In this document: positions 13,606 through 18,660 of the stretch, piece after piece
Layout of the letters: each line of letters opens with the position of its first letter
Position numbering within the stretch: the first letter of the stretch is position 1
IMG/VR virus record: IMGVR_UViG_3300037189_010528
Coordinates: 1 to 42,966 of that record
From: a virus
Reading direction: 5' to 3' (one strand)
Length of the DNA: 42,966 bases
The notes under the pieces: model-generated
Told to the model about the DNA's origin: nothing
What the model saw: the letters and a program-made list of their open reading frames with translations, nothing else
The model's database searches: none
Made by a program: the position numbers and the translations under genes

Positions 13606-13714
13606 TGTATTTATTTTTTCTACAGACGCCACGCAGAGAAACGCAAATGTTTACAAATGTCCGAGGTTGGGCATAGACTACTGATGTAGTCAAAGGCTGG
13701 CTACAGAAAAGGGG
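13606..13714 (+). promoter_or_regulatory. Cassette control block: 16-mer, TGTCC promoter, 5' hairpin
   Basis: 16-mer 13606-13621; -35 TTACAA 13651-13656; TGTCC 13658-13662; -10 TAGACT 13674-13679 (17 bp). Palindrome GACTAC 13676-13681 / GTAGTC 13686-13691 overlaps the -10. In RNA, GTAGTC 13686-13691 can pair with GGCTAC 13699-13704. Shine-Dalgarno AGAAAAGGGG 13705-13714. Confidence 0.7.
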
Positions 13715-13721
13715 TAGTAAA

Positions 13722-14075
13722 GTGGTTGATTTTAGTTTGGTGGAGGCTCGTATTGACGAGGCAAAGGCAATTGCTTGGGATACTTGCCACAAGATTTACT
13801 TGCTGATGGACGAGGCGCAGGTTCAGGAAATGCGTGAACTTGACTACGACCCGCTAATCACGGCTGATGAAATGTCGCCTAGCGAGATGCTGGAAACTGT
13901 AAAGCAATGGTATGGGGATTCGTGTGGGTTGCGTTTTGTGAACGCAGTCGAAACTAATCTTGAAGACCCGAATGCTGGGTTCGAGACCTTGATAGGTCAA
14001 GGCGAGGGTGATGAAGAGGAAGACGAGTGGGAAGACGAGTTTTCTTCAGATGACGAGGAAGACGAGGACTACTAA
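13722..14075 (+). CDS. Hypothetical protein with acidic tail (117 aa), GTG start
   Basis: GTG 13722 follows AGAAAAGGGG by seven bases. The protein is helical at first (FSLVEARIDEAKAIAWDTCHK), contains MSPSEMLETVKQWYGDSCGL, and ends in about 25 almost purely acidic residues (GDEEEDEWEDEFSSDDEEDE). An acidic tail of this kind can mimic DNA or bind basic proteins, but this is only suggestive. The stop overlaps the start of a 34-codon membrane peptide gene (TAATG). Confidence 0.7.
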   Translation: MVDFSLVEARIDEAKAIAWDTCHKIYLLMDEAQVQEMRELDYDPLITADEMSPSEMLETVKQWYGDSCGLRFVNAVETNLEDPNAGFETLIGQGEGDEEEDEWEDEFSSDDEEDEDY

Positions 14076-14179
14076 TGCTCGCACTTATCGTTGGTTTGAT
14101 TCTGATTATCGCTGGCTTGGCTGGACTGGCTTGGTCAATACGAGAGTTTAGAACACGGAAGCCCTTGCGTAATCGCTAA
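14075..14179 (+). CDS. 34-aa single-pass membrane peptide
   Basis: The frame reads MLALIVGLILIIAGLAGLAW followed by a basic tail (SIREFRTRKPLRNR). It is one hydrophobic helix with positive charges at its C-terminal end, expected to place the tail in the cytoplasm. Its ATG overlaps the preceding TAA by one base, so translation is probably coupled. Candidate functions include a holin-like or regulatory membrane peptide. No homolog known to me. Confidence 0.55.
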   Translation: MLALIVGLILIIAGLAGLAWSIREFRTRKPLRNR

Positions 14180-14191
14180 CTGAAACGAGGA

Positions 14192-14216
14192 AGCCCGCCG
14201 AAAGGCGGGTTTTTCT
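14192..14216 (+). terminator. Intrinsic terminator
   Basis: AAGCCCGCC, GAAA, GGCGGGTTT, then a T run. Confidence 0.9.
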
Positions 14217-14240
14217 TTTGCCCAGATGGTTCGTTGGAAG

Positions 14241-14339
14241 TGTATTTATTTTTTCTAGACTCGCGCTCGCGGGGGGTTGCGAATGTCGTGGGAGTTGTGT
14301 AAGGTTGAAGTATGACAACAAGGGGTTGTCAAAGGGAGG
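14241..14339 (+). promoter_or_regulatory. Cassette control block: 16-mer, TGTCG promoter, 5' hairpin
   Basis: 16-mer 14241-14256; -35 TTGCGA 14277-14282; TGTCG 14284-14288; -10 TAAGGT 14300-14305 (17 bp; 44 bp from the 16-mer, the shortest). Hairpin TGACAAC 14313-14319 / GTTGTCA 14325-14331 at the RNA start; Shine-Dalgarno AAAGGGAGG 14331-14339. Confidence 0.7.
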
Positions 14340-14344
14340 CAGAA

Positions 14345-14521
14345 ATGTCAGGAACAAAGAACGCAACTGGGCTAGGGGTTTGTCCAGACTGCGAAAGTGA
14401 AATTACAACCAAGAATCCGCTAGTAAGCGAACACTACGCACAATTTGGCAGTTGTGAGGAGTGCTACGACCCAACTCCTACTGGGGTTGAGTATTCTGCT
14501 GGATTTGAGATGAACCACTAA
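14345..14521 (+). CDS. Zinc-ribbon protein (58 aa)
   Basis: MSGTKNATGLGVCPDCESEI begins a protein with two knuckles: CPDC, then SCEECYDP after about 27 residues. It is a minimal four-cysteine zinc ribbon. ATG 14345 follows AAAGGGAGG by five bases; ATG 14312 is in frame and sits on the predicted transcript start, so a leaderless longer form is possible. The stop TAA overlaps the next ATG. Confidence 0.7.
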   Translation: MSGTKNATGLGVCPDCESEITTKNPLVSEHYAQFGSCEECYDPTPTGVEYSAGFEMNH

Positions 14522-14766
14522 TGTCGCTAGGTGCTTATGGTGATGGTCGCTCAATGATGGGGTCAGGTATCTACTCGGAGGATTACACGGGTGATTTCTA
14601 TTGCTCGGTGTGCGACAAAGAGTTTGAACTTGATGGTCAGACAGACGACTATGGCTACAACGCCTATGCTGAATGTCCAGACTGCGGAAAAAGCCTAGAA
14701 AAAGAACTGCCAAGCCGAGAGGAACTGGCAGAGGATTATTGGGCAGACTACGACCCAGAAAAGTAA
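14521..14766 (+). CDS. Zinc-ribbon protein (81 aa)
   Basis: The middle of the protein has FYCSVCDKEFELDG and YAECPDCGKSLEKEL, a standard CxxC...CxxC zinc ribbon, between a glycine-rich start and an acidic tail (EDYWADYDPEK). It is coupled to the preceding zinc-ribbon gene by a TAATG overlap, so the two are co-expressed and may act together. No catalytic signature. Confidence 0.7.
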   Translation: MSLGAYGDGRSMMGSGIYSEDYTGDFYCSVCDKEFELDGQTDDYGYNAYAECPDCGKSLEKELPSREELAEDYWADYDPEK

Positions 14767-14773
14767 ATAGAAC

Positions 14774-14836
14774 TCGCTTGCCTTATCCCCCTTTGGCAAG
14801 CGACAGAGATAAAGGAAATGCCCCCTCATTTCTTTC
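14774..14836 (+). other. Two hairpins with C5-containing loops
   Basis: TCGCTTGCC 14774-14782 pairs with GGCAAGCGA 14795-14803 (loop TTATCCCCCTTT). AAAGGAAATG pairs with CATTTCTTT around CCCCCT. Both precede the terminator; no T runs of their own. Confidence 0.6.
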
Positions 14837-14844
14837 TCCGAAAG

Positions 14845-14876
14845 ACCCGATAGCGAAGTTGCTATCGGGTTTTTTG
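14845..14876 (+). terminator. Intrinsic terminator
   Basis: ACCCGATAGC, GAAGTT, GCTATCGGGT, then TTTTTG. Confidence 0.9.
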
Positions 14877-14906
14877 TTTTTTGTTTGAAGTTTTTTCTGC
14901 GCTATG

Positions 14907-15015
14907 TGTATTTATTTTTTCTACACTTTTTGGAAATAGGCGAACTTGAATGATAAAAATGTCAGTGGGTGGAAGTAGAGTTTTAGTAGTTAGCAAATCG
15001 CTAACAGAGAGGGAG
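14907..15015 (+). promoter_or_regulatory. Cassette control block: 16-mer, TGTCA box, 5' hairpin
   Basis: 16-mer 14907-14922; TGTCA 14960-14964; -10 TAGAGT 14976-14981; no good -35. Hairpin GTTAGC 14989-14994 / GCTAAC 15000-15005 begins one base after the predicted start; Shine-Dalgarno AGGGAG 15010-15015. Confidence 0.65.
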
Positions 15016-15017
15016 TT

Positions 15018-15221
15018 ATGGCAGATAGCCTAACGAAGAATGTAGAGGACAAACTCTACACGGCTACTGATTATGTAGCGTCAGCAAACTTGCTTACTGG
15101 TGTCGTCAGCGACCTAGTAGCGCAGGGGAATCTAGCACTAGCGGCAACTGTAATGGAGTCAGTAAACCTTTTACTTACAAAGGCGAACGAGAACATTCAG
15201 CAGATGTCTAAACTCGTCTAA
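15018..15221 (+). CDS. Small helical hypothetical protein (67 aa)
   Basis: The sequence MADSLTKNVEDKLYTATDYV continues with VSDLVAQGNLALAATVMES and LLLTKANENIQQMSKLV; it reads as two or three amphipathic helices without cysteines. No family recognised. AGGGAG lies two to three bases before the ATG, a tight spacing compared with other cassettes. Single gene with its own terminator. Confidence 0.7.
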   Translation: MADSLTKNVEDKLYTATDYVASANLLTGVVSDLVAQGNLALAATVMESVNLLLTKANENIQQMSKLV

Positions 15222-15235
15222 CAAACGAAAAGAAG

Positions 15236-15266
15236 TTGCCTCGTGGAAACACGGGGCAATTTTTTT
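15236..15266 (+). terminator. Intrinsic terminator
   Basis: TTGCCTCGTG, GAAA, CACGGGGCAA with one T-G pair, then seven T. Confidence 0.9.
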
Positions 15267-15292
15267 GCTCGTGAGATGTGCGTGCGTCTAGG

Positions 15293-15400
15293 TGTATTTA
15301 TTTTTTCTTGCGTCTTCAAAACAACAAACGAAACTTGGTTAGAAATGTCGGTGGGTAGTAGTAGGCTTATTACATAACCCAAAGGTTGGGTTAGAAGGGG
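15293..15400 (+). promoter_or_regulatory. Cassette control block: 16-mer, TGTCG box, 5' hairpin
   Basis: 16-mer 15293-15308; TGTCG 15346-15350; -10 TAGGCT 15362-15367; weak -35 TTAGAA 15339-15344. Hairpin TAACCC 15375-15380 / GGGTTA 15388-15393 at the RNA start; Shine-Dalgarno AGAAGGGG 15393-15400. Confidence 0.7.
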
Positions 15401-15405
15401 AACAA

Positions 15406-15756
15406 ATGAGCAAGATTGGTTTGATTGTAAATTCAAACTCAGAGATTACTGAAACTGGTATCTCACTAAAGGAACTACAGGCTGGAGTTGATGGCTGGAT
15501 TGAGGCGATTGACCTAACCGAGAACATGACCATGTGGGTGAACGAGGAGTTTCTACTTCGCAGCGAGCCAGACACAAACCCAATTGCCAGTGCGTTTTTT
15601 GGAACTATTGGTGGACAGTATGCCATTCATGGTTCAGTTGTCTTCACGGGTGGAACTGACGAGAATGGCGACACTCTAGGGCTAGGCGAAGAAGAGATTA
15701 GCCTTATCAAGAACTTGGCTAAGTCAATGGAAACCTTGATGGCGCTAGAGGACTAA
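15406..15756 (+). CDS. DUF3846-like protein
   Basis: The 116-aa protein follows the DUF3846 pattern: ISLKELQAGVDGWIEAIDL, then MTMWVNEEFLLR, N..ASAFFGTIG, and IHGSVVFTGGTDENGD, ending in a helix after GEEEISLI. These proteins are frequent in phages and plasmids and are often found near anti-restriction genes; their biochemical role is not established. The start follows AGAAGGGG by five bases. Its presence in a GATC-free region is suggestive, nothing more. Confidence 0.7.
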   Translation: MSKIGLIVNSNSEITETGISLKELQAGVDGWIEAIDLTENMTMWVNEEFLLRSEPDTNPIASAFFGTIGGQYAIHGSVVFTGGTDENGDTLGLGEEEISLIKNLAKSMETLMALED

Positions 15757-15768
15757 AGACAAAAGAGG

Positions 15769-15798
15769 AGAGGCTAGGGAAACCTAGCCTCTTTTTTT
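15769..15798 (+). terminator. Intrinsic terminator
   Basis: Perfect 10-bp stem AGAGGCTAGG, GAAA, CCTAGCCTCT, then T7. Confidence 0.9.
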
Positions 15799-15822
15799 GC
15801 GTCGTTTTTTTTTGCGTCGAGG

Positions 15823-15930
15823 CGTATTTATTTTTTCTTGGCACACCAGGAACACGGGCAACATTCGTTTGAAGTTGTCCCTGGTTTGGGGTAGTCTTTT
15901 GGTATTGGCAGAGTGTCAATAGAAAAGGGG
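15823..15930 (+). promoter_or_regulatory. Cassette control block: 16-mer variant, TGTCC box, 5' hairpin
   Basis: 16-mer 15823-15838, the only forward copy with a changed base (first T is C). -35 TTGAAG 15869-15874; TGTCC 15876-15880; -10 TAGTCT 15892-15897 (17 bp). Hairpin TATTG 15903-15907 / CAATA 15917-15921; Shine-Dalgarno AGAAAAGGGG 15921-15930. Confidence 0.7.
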
Positions 15931-15936
15931 TTCAAA

Positions 15937-16140
15937 ATGGCAGATGTGAAGTATCCAAATGTCAAGGTTCAACTGGTTGGGCGTGATGGCAATGCGTTCG
16001 CAATTATGGGCGCTGTCCAGAGTGCTTTGAAAAAGGCTGGGGTAGACAAAGACGAGATTTCAAACTACCTAGCCGAGTCAATGGCGGGGGACTACAACAA
16101 CTTGCTTCGAGTTGCTATGGAGTGGGTGGTTGTCAAGTGA
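15937..16140 (+). CDS. Small conserved phage protein (67 aa)
   Basis: The sequence VKVQLVGRDGNAFAIMGAVQ followed by SALKKAGVDKDEISNYLAES and GDYNNLLRVAMEWVVV matches a widespread small phage protein (pattern LxGxDGNAFxIxGxVxxAL..AG......F...ExxsGdYd.LL). Function unknown. ATG 15937 follows AGAAAAGGGG by six bases; the upstream in-frame GTG at 15913 lies inside the hairpin. Its stop TGA overlaps the start of a 31-codon membrane peptide. Confidence 0.8.
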   Translation: MADVKYPNVKVQLVGRDGNAFAIMGAVQSALKKAGVDKDEISNYLAESMAGDYNNLLRVAMEWVVVK

Positions 16141-16232
16141 GCACCAAAAAGATAGATGGGATTGCCTGTGTGGTTGCGTTCGTGTGGTTTGCGATTGCGA
16201 TTATTACAACGATGATTACACGGCTCGTCTAA
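16137..16232 (+). CDS. 31-aa membrane peptide, GTG start overlapping the upstream stop
   Basis: GTG at 16137 overlaps TGA 16138-16140. The frame reads VSTKKIDGIACVVAFVWFAI followed by AIITTMITRLV: a short basic N-terminus and one transmembrane helix. The overlap is typical of coupled translation. It resembles the other short membrane peptides at the ends of cassettes (14075). No homolog known to me. Confidence 0.5.
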   Translation: MSTKKIDGIACVVAFVWFAIAIITTMITRLV

Positions 16233-16247
16233 GTTTCAAAAAGAATG

Positions 16248-16273
16248 ACCCCGCTTCGGCGGGGTTATTTTTT
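16248..16273 (+). terminator. Intrinsic terminator
   Basis: ACCCCGC, TTCG tetraloop, GCGGGGT, then TATTTTTTT. Confidence 0.9.
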
Positions 16274-16298
16274 GCTCGTTGGAAGTTGGTTTTCCGGC

Positions 16299-16411
16299 TG
16301 TATTTATTTTTTCTACGATTTTCAACTCGCTGGTGAAATGATTTGACAAATGTCGTGGCTTGCTTGTATGCTGAATACATCAGCAACAAGGCTGGTAGAA
16401 AAGATAAGGGG
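16299..16411 (+). promoter_or_regulatory. Cassette control block: 16-mer, TGTCG promoter, short hairpin
   Basis: 16-mer 16299-16314; -35 TTGACA 16343-16348 (18-bp spacer); TGTCG 16351-16355; -10 TATGCT 16367-16372; CAGC 16381-16384 / GCTG 16391-16394; Shine-Dalgarno AGATAAGGGG 16402-16411. Confidence 0.7.
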
Positions 16412-16418
16412 TAGCCAA

Positions 16419-16742
16419 ATGGCTAACGCAGTTGTAGTAGCAAAGAGCAACAAGGCAGTTGAGGGTGTAGAACTTTCAGCAAAGGCAGTAAAGGCACTAG
16501 CAGCATTCAACAAGGCAAAGGCAGCAGAGGCAAAGGCTAAGGCTCTCAAGGCTAAGGCAGAGGCAGTTTTGCGTGAGGCTTTGGGCGAGGCTCAGGCTGG
16601 TATCGTTGAGGGCGTAGTTGCCGTTCGTGTTGTTCACGGCTCAAATACTCACTTTGACCGAGAACTAATGAAGGCAAACTTTCCAGAGGCGTTTGAGGCA
16701 ACTCTACGCTCAACCGAGTATGACTACCTAAAGACCCTTTAG
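16419..16742 (+). CDS. Ala/Lys-rich coiled-coil protein, paralog of the gene at 10055
   Basis: The 107-aa protein has a long Ala/Lys/Glu helix (KALAAFNKAKAAEAKAKALK) and a C-terminal beta segment (VEGVVAVRVVHGSNTHFDRE, then LRSTEYDYLKTL) that parallels the product of 10055-10426. ATG 16419 follows AAGGGG by seven bases; the in-frame ATG 16350 precedes the promoter -10 and is rejected. Function unknown. Confidence 0.7.
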   Translation: MANAVVVAKSNKAVEGVELSAKAVKALAAFNKAKAAEAKAKALKAKAEAVLREALGEAQAGIVEGVVAVRVVHGSNTHFDRELMKANFPEAFEATLRSTEYDYLKTL

Positions 16743-16755
16743 GCAGGAGAGGCAG

Positions 16756-16785
16756 ACCCTCGGGCTTCGGCTCGGGGGTTTTGTC
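16756..16785 (+). terminator. Intrinsic terminator
   Basis: CCCTCGGGC, TTCG, GCTCGGGGG with G-U pairs, then TTTTGTCTT. Confidence 0.85.
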
Positions 16786-16811
16786 TTGCCGTTTTTTTTT
16801 TGAAAGCCGAG

Positions 16812-16921
16812 TGTATTTATTTTTTCTTGCCACATCTAAACACGGCGACTTGCTTGCTTGCTTTATTTGGTGTCGAGGGGTAAACTCAAGGTATGAGTTC
16901 CAGAGTGGAGTTCGAAAGGGG
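16812..16921 (+). promoter_or_regulatory. Cassette control block: 16-mer and promoter
   Basis: 16-mer 16812-16827; -35 TTGCTT 16858-16863; -10 TAAACT 16881-16886 (17 bp; 54 bp from the 16-mer). A TGTCG is present at 16871 but six bases out of the usual register. Shine-Dalgarno GAAAGGGG 16914-16921. Confidence 0.65.
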
Positions 16922-16927
16922 TATCAA

Positions 16928-17176
16928 GTGCTAAAGACAGTTCAAAAGGACACAAGGGCAGAGTTCGCCTATGAGGAAGTGTTCCGCCTTGCTGGTGGCG
17001 AGGACCAGTATTCAATTCACACTAAGTCTGCGATTTGGGCAGAGTGCTATCGCAACGAGGAAATAAAGACCCTTGCTGGTATGTATCTCATTGGCTCAAG
17101 CGAGAGGGCAGAGCGCAACCTAAGCCGTCTGCGTGCTAAGTTGTATGAAGTATTCCTAGACAGAGCAGGTGCGTAA
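16928..17176 (+). CDS. Hypothetical protein (82 aa), GTG start
   Basis: GTG 16928 lies six bases after GAAAGGGG. The frame reads VLKTVQKDTRAEFAYEEVFR, LAGGEDQYSIHTKSAIWAEC, then helical NLSRLRAKLYEVFLDRAGA. No family recognised. A much longer frame from 16781 translates the 16-mer and is rejected. The stop TAA overlaps the next ATG by one base. Confidence 0.65.
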   Translation: MLKTVQKDTRAEFAYEEVFRLAGGEDQYSIHTKSAIWAECYRNEEIKTLAGMYLIGSSERAERNLSRLRAKLYEVFLDRAGA

Positions 17177-17307
17177 TGCGTGAGGTTTATTTGCTCAAGC
17201 ATAAGTTTTGGCTTGGCATTAGCCGAGTTGCGTTTCAAGTTTTTCAGCATTCAAACTATGCGTCTTACACGGCTAGACGAGAGGCTTCAAAGCGTGAGAG
17301 TTCCTAA
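17176..17307 (+). CDS. 43-aa basic peptide
   Basis: ATG 17176 overlaps the previous TAA. The frame reads MREVYLLKHKFWLGISRVAF and continues QVFQHSNYASYTARREASKR, ending ESS: basic, aromatic, with no clear membrane helix. The coupled overlap supports it; the out-of-frame membrane ORF starting within it makes one of the two boundaries uncertain. Confidence 0.45.
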   Translation: MREVYLLKHKFWLGISRVAFQVFQHSNYASYTARREASKRESS

Positions 17308-17461
17308 AGAGTTCGCCATTATTTTCTATGGCTTGGCAGTTGGTTTTGGTTTTGGTTGGCTAATGGGATTTGCCATTGGCTACCCTAATCTTTTTGTTCC
17401 AGTCATTCCTTTCGCGCTCGCGGTTTTTTGTTTGTGGGTTGGTTTGAAGTTAGAACGCTAA
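17258..17461 (+). CDS. Two-helix membrane protein (67 aa)
   Basis: MRLTRLDERLQSVRVPKEFA is a basic cytoplasmic segment, followed by IIFYGLAVGFGFGWLMGFAI and FVPVIPFALAVFCLWVGL, two transmembrane helices, and a short LER tail. There is no Shine-Dalgarno at ATG 17258, which overlaps the preceding ORF by 50 bases; GTG 17180 would give a longer form. The hydrophobic pattern is convincing, the start is not. The dispersed CGCGCTCGCGG word encodes part of the second helix. No terminator hairpin is obvious after it, only a T8 run. Confidence 0.6.
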   Translation: MRLTRLDERLQSVRVPKEFAIIFYGLAVGFGFGWLMGFAIGYPNLFVPVIPFALAVFCLWVGLKLER

Positions 17462-17480
17462 TTTTTTTTGACCCTGCGTC

Positions 17481-17578
17481 TGTATTTATTTTTTCTCTGG
17501 GCTGCCATAACACGGGAAGGTTCGTGCGAAGAATGTCGTAGGTAGTTGATAGCATTGTTTTATCAACAAGAAAGGGGG
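17481..17578 (+). promoter_or_regulatory. Cassette control block: 16-mer, TGTCG box, palindrome
   Basis: 16-mer 17481-17496; TGTCG 17534-17538; -10 TAGCAT 17550-17555; no -35. TTGATA 17546-17551 / TATCAA 17561-17566 overlaps the -10; Shine-Dalgarno AGAAAGGGGG ends at 17578. Confidence 0.6.
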
Positions 17579-17586
17579 CAACCAAA

Positions 17587-17763
17587 ATGGTTGCTATTGG
17601 TTCATTGCTTTCAACGCTAGACATTCGCATTATCGTTGGGGATGTTTCGGCAAATACAACTGTCGAATACAACTTGCTATTAGAAGATAAAGATTTTATG
17701 TGGCAGGTTTCTAAGGCAGATAACTTTCAGGAACTCTACGATTGGGTGAATGAGAACTACTAA
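17587..17763 (+). CDS. Small hypothetical protein (58 aa)
   Basis: The frame reads MVAIGSLLSTLDIRIIVGDV, then NTTVEYNLLLEDKDFMWQVS and NFQELYDWVNENY. It looks like a compact beta-alpha protein. The start follows AGAAAGGGGG by eight bases and an intrinsic terminator follows the stop, so it is a complete one-gene cassette. No family recognised. Confidence 0.7.
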   Translation: MVAIGSLLSTLDIRIIVGDVSANTTVEYNLLLEDKDFMWQVSKADNFQELYDWVNENY

Positions 17764-17791
17764 GCCCATAACTCATAACACGGCAGAACTA

Positions 17792-17816
17792 GCCCCCGCT
17801 TCGGCGGGGGTTTTTT
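17792..17816 (+). terminator. Intrinsic terminator
   Basis: GCCCCCGC, TTCG, GCGGGGGT, then T6. Confidence 0.9.
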
Positions 17817-17850
17817 CGTTGAAAGTTTGGTGATGCGTGCGTCGCCTGGT

Positions 17851-17968
17851 TGTATTTATTTTTTCTCCGTTTTTCGAGACGCAGAAAAAAGTTTGTGTTG
17901 AAGTCTTGACTTATGGTTGAGGGTTGCTATGCTTGAAGTATCAAGCAAAGGGCTTGATAGAAAAGGGG
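17851..17968 (+). promoter_or_regulatory. Cassette control block: 16-mer, TTGACT-16-TATGCT, 5' hairpin
   Basis: 16-mer 17851-17866; -35 TTGACT 17906-17911; -10 TATGCT 17928-17933 with a TG extension; hairpin TATCAAGC 17939-17946 / GCTTGATA 17952-17959; Shine-Dalgarno AGAAAAGGGG 17959-17968. No TGTCG. Nearly identical to the block at 18661. Confidence 0.75.
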
Positions 17969-17974
17969 TTCAAA

Positions 17975-18199
17975 GTGAAGTTTGTAGTTCGTAGAGCAGT
18001 AATCGCAGTTGTTGCTGTGCCATTCGTTGCTAGTGCTTGTGTGCTTGGCTACGCAGTATTAGTTGGACTTGGTGCTGGCGCAGGTATCACGGTGAATGAG
18101 GCGTGGTCGAATGGTTGGCTAATCGCTGGCGTTGGCGCAGTCTTTTTCACTTTCGCAACTCAGGTAAATAACTTTCTAGACAAGGTTATTGGCGAGTAG
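17975..18199 (+). CDS. Two-helix membrane protein (74 aa), GTG start
   Basis: GTG 17975 follows AGAAAAGGGG by six bases. The protein starts with a basic KFVVRRAV, then a hydrophobic helix (AVVAVPFVASACVLGYAVLV), a glycine-rich turn, WSNGWLIAGVGAVFFTFATQ and a short polar tail. Two transmembrane helices with both ends probably cytoplasmic. ASAC could be read as a lipobox but no charged mature segment follows, so I favour an integral membrane protein. Function unknown. Confidence 0.65.
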   Translation: MKFVVRRAVIAVVAVPFVASACVLGYAVLVGLGAGAGITVNEAWSNGWLIAGVGAVFFTFATQVNNFLDKVIGE

Positions 18200-18214
18200 C
18201 CTAAAAGTTCAAAG

Positions 18215-18246
18215 ACCCTCTGCCGAAAGGCAGGGGGCTTTCTTTT
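18215..18246 (+). terminator. Intrinsic terminator
   Basis: CCCTCTGCC, GAAA, GGCAGGGGG with G-U pairs, then CTTTCTTTT. Confidence 0.85.
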
Positions 18247-18291
18247 GTCTGGTTCGTTGTTCGTTTTTTTTTTTTTTTTTTGCTGCCTCGC

Positions 18292-18410
18292 TGTATTTAT
18301 TTTTTCTATGGGTTCCCCTCGCGTGGCGAGGCGATTTGCTTTTGTCGCAGGACTGGGGTAGACTACTTATGTAGTCAGGAAGTCAAGGGGACTGAGGGCT
18401 ACGAAAGGGA
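18292..18410 (+). promoter_or_regulatory. Cassette control block: 16-mer, TGTCG promoter, palindrome
   Basis: A T-run of about 18 bases lies just upstream (18264-18281). 16-mer 18292-18307; -35 TTGCTT 18336-18341; TGTCG 18343-18347; -10 TAGACT 18359-18364 (17 bp); palindrome GACTAC 18361-18366 / GTAGTC 18371-18376; GTAGTC can also pair with GGCTAC 18397-18402; Shine-Dalgarno GAAAGGGA 18403-18410. Confidence 0.7.
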
Positions 18411-18418
18411 ATAACCAA

Positions 18419-18580
18419 ATGCGTTTTACTGGAATTGAAATTACTGTCTACGAGGCAGATGGCACTATTGTTGGTCAGCCTGTGTATGAGGCTCACACGG
18501 TCAAGCGTGCGATTGAAATCATTGACGCAACCAAGCAGTTGATGACTGATGGTCGAACCTTTACCTTCCGCACTATTTAG
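18419..18580 (+). CDS. Small hypothetical protein (53 aa)
   Basis: The frame reads MRFTGIEITVYEADGTIVGQ, then PVYEAHTVKRAIEIIDATKQ and LMTDGRTFTFRTI. It looks like a beta-beta-alpha-beta microdomain. The start is eight bases after GAAAGGGA, and a terminator follows. No family recognised. Confidence 0.7.
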   Translation: MRFTGIEITVYEADGTIVGQPVYEAHTVKRAIEIIDATKQLMTDGRTFTFRTI

Positions 18581-18597
18581 TAAAGTTCAAACGAAAG

Positions 18598-18630
18598 CCC
18601 TCGCCAGTTCGCTGGCGGGGGTTTTCTTTT
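18598..18630 (+). terminator. Intrinsic terminator
   Basis: CCCTCGCCAG, TTCG, CTGGCGGGGG, then TTTTCTTTTT. Confidence 0.9.
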
Positions 18631-18660
18631 TGTTCGTTGGAAGTTTGGCGTAGTGGCGAG

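Noticed and set aside
13975-13995. TTCGAGACC as a tRNA T-arm
   Set aside because: It lies inside a well supported coding sequence and lacks other tRNA parts.
10509-16900. Longer frames beginning MYLFFL or ending RKNKYT and REKINT
   Set aside because: These are translations of the 16-mer on either strand. The real starts lie downstream, after the Shine-Dalgarno or at a leaderless ATG.
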